Positions 11,580 through 23,600 of a DNA stretch of 64,000 nt are shown piece after piece. The stretch is taken from positions 1,614,999 to 1,678,998 of the forward strand of contig JALGQZ010000015.1 of assembly GCA_023105745.1 (NCBI GenBank). Reading direction: 5' to 3'. This DNA is from Austropuccinia psidii. Lineage: Eukaryota; Basidiomycota; Pucciniomycetes; Pucciniales; Sphaerophragmiaceae. Numbering within the stretch: position 1 is the first letter of the stretch; the number at the start of each line of letters is the position of its first letter. The translations under genes were made by a program, and so were the position numbers. The notes beneath the pieces are model-generated. The model made no database searches, was not told the origin of the DNA, and saw only the letters and a program-made list of their open reading frames with translations.

Positions 11580-12760
11580 GCTCATCATTGATGAGGCTTT
11601 TCAGCACTCCTAGAGGCTCTGAATACTTTCAAGTGAAGGTTACCATCTTGTGTGGCATCTTCTTCCAACCATTTGTCCTTATCTGCTGTTTGGTTTTTGA
11701 ATCTGACCAAATATTGTCACTGGCCTTTACCATTCAGTCTTATCTTCCTGGACTTGATGATCTTTTTCAAAGGCCCAGGGGAGTCTTCAACTTCCACTAT
11801 GTCTTGTGGGGTGTGGGTCTTGTTTCTGGAGGGGAACTTATCATCTCCTGTTTGGAAGTAGGGTTTGACCAAGCTTACTGTGAATACTGGTTGTTTCCTA
11901 GAGAATTCCTCGGCAAGTCTAACCTCCACTACATCATTAACTATCAATTCGATGATAGTGAAGGGTCCCACAAATGAGTCTTTCATTTGGTTTGGTACCT
12001 TGAGGTTGTTAAAGCTGAGTGTAGACACCAACACTTGGTCCCCTTCTTTGAAGTCAGGTTCCATGTGCATCTTGTCATACCTCTCTTTGTTGTACTCTTT
12101 AGCCCCAGATATGCACTTAGAAGCTGTATCACATTCCCTCTTCCACATATCATGGAAGTCTTTGGCTCTGGGGTGGATAGTCAGAAGATTTATTTTCAAG
12201 TTATCCACACAAAATAGGGGATTCCACCCTCTTTCCACCAGTGAGGGTGATTTACCTATGGTAGAGGGATAGCTTGTGTTTTAAGCCAGTTGGACTGCTG
12301 GTAGGAGTGTGACTCAGTCAGGGGTGTACCCTTCATGGTCCTTATATTCAATACTGTATGCATAGAATATTCTAACAATGTCCTCCATTGTTTGGATAAA
12401 CCTTTCAGGCAAGCCATCTGTTTGTGGGTGGTAGGCTTTAGAAAATGCAAGTTTTGTGCCCATAATGTGAAAGAGGTTGGTCCAAAATTCTGATGTGAAT
12501 TTTGGATCCCTATCATCAATGATGATTTTAGGGACTCCACACATGGATATGATGTTATTACAGAAGAACAAGGCTATATCCATATCTGTATCTTCTTTAT
12601 GACATGGTAGGCACCTTACACTTTTACTATACCTATCAACTATGACTAGGAAAGAATTGAATCTTTCCTTGCCTCCTGGGACAAGTCCTGTGACCCAGTC
12701 CATGTTGATGGTCACCAATGGGTGTTTGGGTTTTTCTATATGTTGAAACAACCCGTATTT
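11580..12760 (-). pseudogene. Integrase and C-terminal fragment of element E pol
   Basis: On the minus strand the fragment starts inside the integrase (at 12760, [13 protein letters not shown]), keeps the catalytic-core motifs [16 protein letters not shown] and GLPERFIQT, then a frameshift near 12250-12320, then the C-terminal integrase domain (GPFTII) and a decayed chromodomain-like tail. Everything upstream (gag, protease, RT, RNase H) is absent, cut off at the border with element D. Confidence 0.88.
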
Positions 12761-15609
12761 TGTAAGGTTTGACTATTAAACGATAAGTAAAAATTACTAA
12801 TATTTTACTTATTGTACTATGAATGTCCTTATAGATAAAATAAATAAGATAAGAAATAATTATAATAATAAAGAATTATTATAATTATGGCATAAAAAAC
12901 AATTATATTATTAAATAAATATATTAATATATCAGAACTAATATATTTAAAGGCACTTTATTATTGCTACCAACAAATAATAGAGATTTAATAATTTGTT
13001 TTTTATTCATAATAAACAATTAATAACAATAATATTACTAATATTAAAGTTATATATTAATATAAATACTATTTATATTAATTAAAAAATTATTGATAGT
13101 AATAATAAAGAGAAATTAACCTACTTTTGACCCGTAATATAATGATTTTGAATGCATTCATGCTGAATGATGTAAATACAACTTATTCAAATTGTATTTA
13201 CAAATAAAAGTAAGAGAAATTACAAGTTTTCTTGACTTTACATGGAAATGAGATTATTAAGAGAATTATAACAAAACAAGAGAATAATTGGAGTAATCAC
13301 ATCAAAGATGATGATTATAGTAAAGATAAATTTTGGTCTTTGATAATATAAGAGATTTATATATAAAGAATAAAATCTTTACCTTTGGATTTAATTGTTT
13401 TAATTGTTTTGATGTGTCTCAGGGGAAAATAGAGTAAAAAGAGCTATATTTATAGTAAATACCTCCCTTATAGAGTCCAGTAGGCTTCTAGTGGACGTGT
13501 ACTGATGATATTTACTGGAAAAGATCAGTATCTTAAGGTTTAGTGATGATTACGTCAGGATCAAACCTTCTTATCTCATTATTACGCAATTATTTAGAGT
13601 TATAGCTATAACTCTAAATTTGATGACATCATAGGCTTGGCAGAAGCCTAAACTTTGTGGACTTTGTTAGTAATAATCATAATCTAATAGTATTCTCCAG
13701 ACTTATCATTTATATAACTGTTAAGCTTAAAATAAGATTACAGTGATTGATCATAAATAATCAATTTTAAGCTTAAGCTTTGAGCATGAATAAATTTGAA
13801 GTCATACACGCTAGAGCTATTCTGGGAGTGAATTAAGATAGCTTGGAATGTCATTATTAAACTTCCAAAAGCATTTCATTACATCATCAAAACTCTATTT
13901 GTGATGATTTTTCTTTTAACTCATCTTTTATGTTGAGATTCAATATTTTAAACTTCAAACCTTGATTTGAAGGGGTTATAACTTGAATATTATAATAAAA
14001 ACTACATTATTATTCACGTATTAGCTAGTAGAATCTGAATGTACACTTTTTTTTAAGTTTGTACTACTTTCACAACAAAGTGGTCAACAGCTCCAGTGAT
14101 TTTGTTCAATAAACCATTACATGTTTTAACCTTGTTTATAACATGTAAAATAAATTTCATATATGTGTTTTTACAGTAATTACCTGGTCACTTTATTTTT
14201 GGTTTAACTCTCTATCTTGTATAATTCAAGAGTTCTTAGCTAAAAACCATGAATATATACATTGACAAAAAAAGTGCATATATTCAGCTTAATTCCCTAA
14301 GTATTGAATTTAGAGAATAGCCATATAATTGTTTCATGTGTGGTCTATTATGGAGAATCCAATGGTAGAACTCATTTCAAATGTTGCTTTATTGTTTTCT
14401 GAGTTAAATAAGTTTTTGTGTCTTTTTTAGGGTATTATTACTTATTCTTCAGTAATTATTGACTTTTCAGATACGCCATAAAAATGAGATATGTGCATTT
14501 TACCATGAGGAATCTAATGGTGTAATTCATTTCACAAGTTTACTCACAAGATTCTGAGTTAATTCAGATTTTGTACCTATTTATGGTACTTTCACTAGTT
14601 TCAAGATAATTATTACAAGTATAATTATTATAGAATTTTTCATGTGAACTTTTTGGATATGTGGTCATATTTCAAAGGCTCAAATTCTCTACCACCAAAA
14701 GATATTGTACCAAAATCTGATATAGTTATTTAGGGTATCATCCAATGTCCTACCTCTTCAATAGACTTTGTTAGTCTTGAAGCTCAATAATGATTGATTT
14801 TTCTATTCTTCAGACTTTCTTTCATGTCTGAACCTTCTTAATAGTTTATCAGAATTTGTTATATACTTCTCAAGTAGCCATTAATATTCTTGAGCTGGAT
14901 TTCTTTCCCTTACAAGGTATTCCCTTTCTTTCTTGTTTCTTGTCCTTCTTCTAGTAGAATCCAACTGTCTACTTTTTTTTAAGTTTGGACCACTTTCACA
15001 ACAAAGTGGTAAACAGCTCTATTGATTTTAATCCATAATCCCTTACAGGTTTTAACCTTGTTTATAACTTGTGAAATAAAGTTCATTTCTTTATTCCTAC
15101 AGTAATTAAGTGGTGACTTTATTTTTGGTTCATCACTCTATCATGTATATTTCAAAAGATATTAGCTAAAATCCTTGAATATATGCATTGACCAAAAAAG
15201 TGCATATATTCAGCTTAACTCCTTAAGTATTGACTTTGGAGATTAGCTTCTTAATTGTTTTATGTGTAGATTTGTATGGAACATCCAATGGTACAATTTA
15301 TTCTACATGTGTTTTCATTTGTATTTGAATTAATTAAGGATTTATGTTTTTATAAGGTATTATTACTTATAACTCATTAAATATTGACTTTACAGATATG
15401 CCATAAAAATGGTATATGTGTATTTTACAATGGGGAATCCCATGGTATAATTTATTTCACATTTTTGCTCATTGGCTTTTAAGTTAAACCAAGCTTTATG
15501 CCTATTTATGGCATTTTTGTAGTTTTAAGGTAATTATTTTTAATGTATAATTATTTTAAATATTTCTTGTGACCTTATTGGGTATGTGGCCATATCTCAA
15601 AGGTTCACA
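12761..15609 (-). mobile_element. Internally deleted element D (family B relative)
   Basis: A 1924-bp LTR (12761-14684, TGTAAG..CTCAAA) has the length and layout of the family B LTR. It is followed by about 270 bp (14685-14954) that match the extreme 3' end of family B pol (the part coding the chromodomain tail), then by 655 bp (14955-15609) equal to the last third of the LTR and ending TTCACA. This is a minus-strand element that lost nearly all of its interior and most of its 5' LTR. The two LTR parts differ at many sites, so the insertion is old. No matching target-site duplication (TATTT against GAATT). Confidence 0.8.
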
Positions 15610-16449
15610 GAATTAACTATGAGTTATTGAAGTATAAACATGCTTCTTTGTCTTTTTGACACCTCATAATCATTGTGATGGGATATTGTCCCACAGTAAC
15701 GCTGTATTGGTCTCATTGGGGGATTTTGACCTTAAAGCTCCCATAGCTTTGTCAGTTTTTAAGATATTGAGCTCAATGTTGATTCATTGTGTAGCCCTAG
15801 ATAGGATCTACACAATGCTACCTCATTTAGCATGGGTAACATTAAATATGGCAAATTTATGCCATGTACAAGCTTAGTTATCCATATGTATGATTTTCTC
15901 AAAATCTGTATGGAGCTTGTTTTCCCATAACCTTTGTTCCAGATGAGATATTGGGAAATAGATGGAACCATCAGATAGGCCTTATTGTGATATTTCTAAA
16001 ATGACCCCACTTTAAGTATCTCACACCAAAACTGTAGAAGTTAGATTAGAGGTGAATATTTTATTCACCCTTATTTGGCTTTATTTTGGCCATACCTTCT
16101 GTAGTTCTGGTGTTAGCTCAATTTGGCTAGTACCATTGGATAGCCCTGACTTAGAGCTTCATTTTAAATACCCTTTTTATGGGGTTAAGCCTCCTCCTCT
16201 GGATTTCAGATAAGAGGTGAAAATTAAGGCCTATGCTCAGAAACAACTTTGAGCAGGAATAACTTTGTTATTCTTTGTCCTATGATGATGGGACTTGTAT
16301 ATTTGGAGAGAGATGAGTTTTCTCTTTTTTTTGAAACTTTTTGAGGTGGTTTGGCTCAGCTCCATGTTTTGGTGGTATCTTGGCCTTACCATTGGTTTAT
16401 GGTATTTGGCTGTCATGCTTCTGCTCTAGTTTTGAGTCACAGGCTGACA
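15610..16449 (-). repeat. A/C-type LTR fragment
   Basis: It matches the A/C LTR from its middle (AACATGCTTCTTTGTC at about 15636) to its end CAGGCTGACA. Probably the remainder of the 5' LTR of element E. Confidence 0.85.
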
Positions 16450-16451
16450 CC

Positions 16452-16601
16452 CTGTGACACCAACCTGTCAGGTTTCCCCTCCCCAAGTTTTGACTATAAA
16501 TAAAGGGTGTTGGTAGACACACATAAGCATTTTGGTGGAAACACATAGGCCCTTACATAATTTCGCCTCAAATTGGTAAAAACACATAAGGGGTGTCACA
16601 G
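16452..16601. other. 150-bp segment bounded by 10-bp inverted repeats
   Basis: CTGTGACACC (16452-16461) and GGTGTCACAG (16592-16601) are perfect reverse complements, and both are flanked outside by ACC. Inside are three spaced copies of ACACATA. This looks like a tiny terminal-inverted-repeat element with a 3-bp duplication, but one copy is not proof. Confidence 0.35.
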
Positions 16602-17017
16602 ACCCATTTCAAATTCAAATGAAACAAAAAACCCTGTATTGGTCCACAACCACCCAAAACCCACCCCAAAAAATGTTTTTTCCCACAAAGGCCCTCTAAC
16701 CCAATTGTTTCAGTTTTTTTCACACTCCCCCAAAAGATCCAAATAATCCAAATTATCCCCCCAAAATTTTTTTTTTGTTTTTTATAAACAGAATTAACAA
16801 AGAAGGTTTGCAAATCTTTTCACACTTTTTTCCTTTTTCCCACCAAAGACTACATTTTCCTTCAAAACAACCTGCTTCCAAGCCTTTAAAATTTCTTTTT
16901 TCTCTTCCCTCCTCCTTTATTCTTAAGTGCAAATCTCTTCATTTCACTTTTTTCCACTTTAGTTGACTTGGACACCTTTTATCACTTCTTTCTCACATTT
17001 TGAAAGGTTCTTTCCTC
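16602..17017 (+). other. Pyrimidine-rich upstream region of the MULE-OTU gene
   Basis: A C/T-rich stretch (many CCC and TTTT runs) leads up to the first usable ATG at 17018. It differs in composition from all LTRs here and is probably the old 5' flank or leader of the transposase gene. I see no clear TATA box. Confidence 0.4.
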
Positions 17018-18641
17018 ATGGCAAATCCCCAAACTCCCCCTTTTTTTAAATTTATACATATTTTTTACTGAATAATGCTTCAACCCCCAGCTTAAGGTTA
17101 ATTTAAGACCCTTGAGCGTCTTTGGAAGCATGTGGTTGAGTTTTCCAGCGCACAGAAGTATGCTATGTCCATGTTGATGTCCAATATGACCCAAAACCAA
17201 ATTGAAATAGGTTGTGACAGGTCTGGGATCCAAAATCCCAACAAAAACATCTCCAAAACAATTACTTCAAAAAAGCTTGACTGTCCATTTAGACGTTATT
17301 CCAGAAAATATGCCAATAGCACCACTTGTACTCTTAAGGTCAAAGATCCTGAACACAGCCATAATGCCACTGAAAATATCATGACACATCCTGCTTTCAG
17401 AAAATTAAATAAGCAAGAAACATCACAAATAGCTCAAATATCTCAATCACTCCTCATGCCAAGCCAACTTCAGGCCCCATTATGCAGCCAGAGGGAGTCT
17501 GACAGGCCTGTAATTCTTCGAGAAATTTAAAAACAAGTCAAGAAAATCAAGAAAGACAAACTGCAAGGCAGAAGGCCCATTGATTCTCTTATTACCACCC
17601 TCAAAGAAGAAAATTTTATTTTGTCCTCTGCAAGGGATGCTGAGGGACACATTATGTCTTTGTTTTACACTCACCCCCTTGCCATAAAACTCCTTCATGG
17701 CTTTCCTCATGTCATTATTATGCATTTAACTTAAAAAGCCAATCATTACAAAATTCCCCTTTTTCATATTGTTGGATTCAGCTCAACTATTAATATCTTT
17801 TTGGAGCTTTTTGTTTGACGAAAAATGAAACTGAACCCTCATATACTTGGGCACTGAATCAATACATAGAAAAAGTTCTCAACAGCACCAATATTGTTCC
17901 CCCTCCAGTTATTGTTATTTACAGGGATTTGGCATTGAAAAATTCTCTTAAGAAGCTCTACCCAAACTCAAAAGTGTGTTATGCATTTGGCACATAAATT
18001 AAGATGTATCTGCCCATTGCATGATGAAAATTGGTCATGGAACTGATTCTGAAAATTTCATGGGCCTCTGAAATCAAGTGATATACTTTTATATGTCACT
18101 TCTATTCTTATTATTGTTTTTATTAATGAATTTGAAATTAATTTCTCAGGTTGTGTATTCATACACTGAAAAGTCTTTAAAAGAGAATTGGAAGAAGCTT
18201 CAAAAGCAAGTCAAAAATCCTGAAGTCTTCCTATATTTGGAAAATACCTTGCTTCCTCTAAAGGATTGTTATGTTCCAGCCTTGAACAACCACTATTGCC
18301 ACCTGGGTGTGGACTACACCTCAAGAGTTGAAGGTGCCCATTCCATGGTAGAAATTTGGCTCCAAAAGTCCACTGCTACTCTCCTGGAGTTAGTTAGGGC
18401 TATTCAACTGGCTTTCAGGAAACAACTTGTTGAAATAACAAACAGAATATTGAAAAAAATGATTTTCCATATCAAGCAGTTTCCTCCACACATCTATGCT
18501 CTCAATGGAAAGGTGTCTCATTATGCCCTTCAGATGGCCTTGAAAATTTTAAACCCAAATTTCTTGCCAATGAAAAATGCACCAACAAATACAAAAACTA
18601 TCAAGGCATTCCTTTCAAGCACAAGACCCAACAGGAATTTT
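17018..18641 (+). pseudogene. MULE transposase-OTU fusion gene, part 1 (transposase)
   Basis: This part codes for a FAR1/MULE-type transposase like those abundant in rust fungi. A FAR1-like DNA-binding region lies at 17120-17350 (GCDRSG, DCPFRRY, and a Cys/His region ending DPEHSHN). The transposase core follows at about 17540-18000 with IPLFHIVGFSS and a RDLALKNSLKK stretch. A C-terminal region at 18160-18560 has SRVEGAH, then a short zinc-finger-like C..KYKNYQGIPFKH at about 18580. The first catalytic aspartate region (normally D.TYKTN) reads MHLT followed by a stop near 17731, so catalysis is lost. Several stops and frameshifts occur. Element B1 interrupts it at 18641; the reading resumes at 28911. 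Confidence 0.8.
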
Positions 18642-20562
18642 TGTAAGATGTGACTATGAAACTGATGATAATATTACTATTAATCAACAGTACTATGTCT
18701 GTTATTATGAAATATAATAATAAAAAATTATTATAACCACAATTGAATAATTATAAAATTATTTCTTTCACGTGTTATACACTACTAGTGATTATAACAG
18801 TGAGCAGTAATTGTCTACTAGAATCAATTACAAGAAGAATTTAATAATAAAAACTTCTTTATTAAAATAATAAAATTATTTTAATATATAATTATCTTTT
18901 ACAAGAATAATTATAAAGATAATTCTTGAAGAAAACTATTACTAGAGAAAAACTTTAAGAATTAAGAATAAATGACTCACTAATACTCCAAAGAACTTAT
19001 TGATAGATAAGAGTAGAGAAATTTGACGTGGAATTGTGGATTTAAGGGATCAAAAAGATTTATAACAGTATTACAACAATATATAGTTGGATTCTATGAT
19101 TTCACGTCTTTCTGGATGATTTTGAAAGATTTAAAACAGTTAAGAATAGCTTTAACTAATACTTACTTGTTGGTAATAATGATTTAATAAATTGATAAGA
19201 TGATGATGTGGAAAAAACAGCAAGAAGAGGCTTCTTTTAAGTCAACAACAGCTCACAGAGGTGTGCCATGGAGCAAACTGAAAAACCAGTGAGTGAGAAA
19301 ACAATAAACCTTTTTGGATTGATGATTGCATCATCTGTTGTCACGTAAGATTATCATAATTACTTAATTGATGCTTTTACGTGACTACCAACCCCAATAT
19401 GGTTAAGAATAAAAGGAGTAACAACAGTAAATCTTCTTTTATTCTAAAATAATCATTGATTTCTCAAAGTTATCAATGTTATTGCCAGTTTCATCACAGG
19501 TTTTAATTACTGTGAATTTTTGAAGATTCAGTGTTTCACGTAGAATGGTCAAAAATGGACTGGAAGTAAACCTTTTAATTTTACTAGTAAAACTGTAATT
19601 CTTTTTGGTTGTACCATAGAAAATACAGTTCTTCATTTGTCCTGAAAGTTTCAGAAAGATTCATTAAGAATTGTATTTTTAATGAATTTTTGAAGGTTTT
19701 ACCTCATTTCTACGTAGAATTGCAAATAGCAGTATTTTGCTGGTTGCTATGAGGTAAATCAATGAATATGGATCCCAAAAGGGTTTAATTACTCTTTTAG
19801 GGTCTAGTCATGGAAAGTCATCAAGAATTGACACGGTTACAGGAGCCTAAGTAGCTTATTACCTCCTTGGCACGTCAAAATAGCAGGTTATTTGCTATTT
19901 TTCTTATGATTACAGTAAGTGTAACTTGGTAACCAAGTTCCCAAAGAGTTTTAGTTTACCAATTGGGCCAAGATGAGCCATGGATCCATGCTCTGAAGCT
20001 ATCCACGCCTCTGAGGCCTCAGAAGTTGGGTACCCTGGCTCTCTTTGATGTCTTTTGTCCCCCTTGCTTATTTTTTACGTCAAAATAGTAATTTAAGCTT
20101 AAAGTGAGATATCCACTATGGGTGTACCAAAAGTCCATGTAAGAATACCATGATATTAAGTGCTCAAAACATGCATAACACTATTCTTAGTGTATATATA
20201 ACATGGGATTTCTCACTTTCCCATTATTTTGGCTAAAAATCAAGAAAAACAAAAATTTTCACGGATCTTTTATGTGGTATTAATGATGTGGTATTGAAGT
20301 ATTTTCCATTTTACCACCTCAAATACTTAAATTGAGCTTATTCACTCTATGGAGCTACCCTAGGTGAATTTTTGTGTAGAATCCAAATCTGGTCTTAAAT
20401 CCATGGATTTACTTACTCAATAAAAAGTTATTCATCTTTTCTGAAATTGAAAATGATGAATTTTGGATATATGCATAACTTATGAGTTTTGCATAATTCA
20501 AAATTTCTTTTTAAGATAATTGTGGCCTATTTGGGTATGTAAAATATACCTCAAGGCTCACA
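18642..20562 (-). repeat. 3' LTR of element B1 (1921 bp)
   Basis: On the + strand it runs from TGTAAGATGTG to GGCTCACA. The complement of a polypurine tract (TTCCCTCCCACC) follows at 20563, which fixes it as the 3' LTR of a minus-strand element. A 65-codon frame at 19439-19636 recurs in other copies of this LTR. Confidence 0.95.
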
Positions 20563-20580
20563 TTCCCTCCCACCAAAAAA
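20563..20580 (-). other. Polypurine tract of element B1
   Basis: On the minus strand the sequence is a T run then GGTGGGAGGGAA, abutting the LTR. B2 has the same tract at its 3' LTR. Confidence 0.75.
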
Positions 20581-20690
20581 TAAAATTGTACTACAATTTT
20601 ATTAGTGACAAAAAGAATAAGGCCCCAAAGGGGGTAATGTCCACTGTCCAACCTCTTCACATTACTCAGATCAAGTAGTTTAAAGCACAT

Positions 20691-23600
20691 TTATAGACAT
20701 ATTCAGGCTTGTGGCCTTCTTTCATGTCTAAATCTTCTTAAGAGTTTATCTGAGTCAGGTATTTCTGATTCTGCCATCCATTCATCTTCATGTACTGGAT
20801 TTCTATATCTGACAAGATATTCTCTTTGATTTTTACCCCAAGTCTCCTTTCTTTAATGACTTTCTTTATCTTTCTGTCTTCATTCTGTTCCACAGGTGGT
20901 ACAGTTAAAGGAGTTGGGTTTCTTAAAAGAAACAATTCTTTATCAGCTGGTTGATAAGGTTTCATCAAGCTGACTGGAAATGTGCGGTGTTTATTTTGCA
21001 ATTCACCACTCAATTCCACTTGAACTGCATTGGTTCCATGTAAGGCAACAATAACAAAAGGTCCTACATAAGAATATTTAAGTTTCTTTGGGCCTTTGAT
21101 ATTATTAAAATTCAAGGTTGAAACTAGAACTAAGTCCTCTACTTTGAAGTCTGGTACTTTATGACTCTTGTCCCACTTCTGTTTTGCATAATCAAAATCA
21201 TCATCCATACTTTGTTTTGCATGGTGTTTTACTTTATCAAGCATTAATTTGAAGCTGGAAGCTGTAGGATGAATGTCAATCAAGTCTTTCCTCAGTGTGT
21301 CTGCTGGGAGCCTTGGATTCCATCCTTTCTCTAACATAGCAGGAGTTTTTCCTGTGGAAGAATGGACTGATGTCTTGTATGCCAATTCTAATGCAGGTAC
21401 CAGAGTGCACCAGTCATGGGTAAAGCCATCTGAGTCTTTGAGTTCTAATCCATAAGCACGAAATCTCCTGATCATGTCTTCTAAAGTTTGAATCATCCTC
21501 TCTGCTAGCCCATCTGTTTGAGGGTGATATGCTGTAGAGAATGATAACTTAGTCCCAAACAATCTATGAAGATTGGTCCAAAGTGCAGATGTGAACTTGG
21601 GGTCTCTGTCACTTATGATATTCTTAAATAACCCTGTATGAGAAATAACTCTACTCCATAAAAGAAGAGCTGTATCCATAGCAGTGTCATCTTTATGACA
21701 TGGTAAGAATATGGGAGTTTTGCTATATCTGTCTAAAATGACTAAACAAGCATTATAACTTTTGTCACCACTTGGAGGAAGTGCTGTGACCCAATCCATG
21801 TGAACAACATCCCAAGGGGATTTTGGTTCTTGAATATGGATCATCAATCCAAATTTCTTGCCTGTACTCCTGTTTGCTTTTTGGCATCTATCACAGGTAT
21901 GGCAATACTCAATGGTTTCTTTTCTCCAAGATGGCCACCATGCACAGTTCTTCACCTTTTCAAGTGTTCTGTCTTCTGATAGGTGTCCAGATTAAATGCC
22001 ATCATGGCATTCATGAAGAATGGTATTGATGAGCAATCTACTACACAGTGTCATCACACAAGAATGTTTTGTTCTATGGTAAATAATCCCATCAAACAAG
22101 TGAAATCTTCCTTCAGAATAGGAATTTTTCCAAACTTCATCTAGTGCATTAATCAAAGATGTGTCTTTGCAGTCTTTATCCAATAAAGAAGTCAAGATAT
22201 GGCAATGCTTGTCTTGTTTATAAGACTCTCTGACCTCTTCAAAGAATTCAGTCCCAATATCAGTTATGTTAATTCCTTCAATTGGAATCTGTGGTTCAGC
22301 TTCCAAAGGTACATAAGCTGGGTTATCAGGAGTGTTGGCTAAAGCCCATCTACTAAGTCCATCAGCATTTTTGTGAATGTTTCCTGCTTTATGAACTATA
22401 GTAATGTTTCCTCTATATTCTTGAATGGCTATTTGCCATCTCAACATATGTCTGTTGGGAGCTTTCATGTTAAGAAGTGATTTCACGGCATTACAGTCAG
22501 TTATCACTTCAAAAACACTGCCATCAAGGTAATAGTGTAATTTCTCAAGTGCCCATACCAAACATAAGCACTCCATTTGGCTTGCACCATATCTGGCTTC
22601 TGTTGGTTTGATTTGTCTTGAGATATAACAAACTGGTCCTTCTGTAGGTTTGTCATCAATAATTTGGACTTGGTGTAGGGCTGCCCCTAATCCATCTCCA
22701 CATGCATCAATGTACAATTTAAAAGGAATATTCCAGTCAGGCATGAGGAGTAAAGGTGCTTCTGTAAGGGCTTTCTTTATCTTCTCATAAGCTTTAATTC
22801 TTTCCTGTGTCATCTCAAATACAGTCTGTTGATCACAGATTTAATAGAGTGACTTGGCTAGAATTGCAAAATCTTTCAAGTGTTGCCTATAGTAACTAGC
22901 AAATCCAAGAAAAGACATCATTTCTTTTTTATTCTGGGGTATTGGCTTAAGTAACACTGCTGCTACTTTATTCTTGTCAATACCCAAGCTCAAACCAGAA
23001 ACAACATGTCCCAATGCTTTGAGTTCTTCAAAACCAAAATTGCATTTCTTAAGTGAAATTTTCATGTTCACTTCTGCAACTTTATGAAGTACTTTTGCAA
23101 GTCTTTCAAGGTGCAAAGACCATGAGTCAGAACATATGATAATATCATCAATATAAATGATAAGCCATCCTTCAGACAATTCTGTGGGGAAGATGGTATT
23201 CATCATTCTTTGATAATGAGATGAAGCATTTTTAATGCCAAATGGCATTCTAAGATACTCAAAAATACCACAGTGAGTGATAATTCTAAGTAATTTCCTA
23301 GCTTTAGGCGTCAAAACATTTTGATGGAAGCCTTTTAATGCATCCATTGATGTTATATACTTGGCTTTAGACAATTGAGTCAAGGTTTCTTGGATTCTAG
23401 GGATTGGATACCTATCTGGAACTGTGTAGGTATTCAAACCTCTAAAATCTCCAACCATTCTTGACTTATCATTATGCCATGCAATAATAACAGGTGTTGT
23501 CACTTCAACTTCCTCATTATGGCCTACTTTCCTTAGCACACCAAGTTGGATCAACTCTTGGATATGTTTTTCCAAGGCCTCTCTAGCTCTGGGACTGGCT

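Larger units (their letters stand above)
10164..16449 (-). mobile_element. Rearranged Ty3 element E (family A/C) with element D in its place of interior
   Basis: An LTR (10164-11560) is followed by the 3' end of a pol gene on the minus strand that breaks off at 12760, next to element D (12761-15609). Beyond D lies the end part of an A/C-type LTR (15610-16449). The outer flanks (AAATT and CCCTG) do not match, and most of gag-pol is missing. The simplest reading is an element that lost its interior and half of its 5' LTR, with D at the junction. Two unrelated elements brought together are also possible. Confidence 0.7.

Noticed and set aside
14025..15609. Tandem duplication of about 650 bp
   Set aside because: Explained as the two LTR remnants of deleted element D.
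16452..17017. Terminal inverted repeat of the MULE element
   Set aside because: No reverse complement of this region was found downstream (31980-33439 or 43139-44000).
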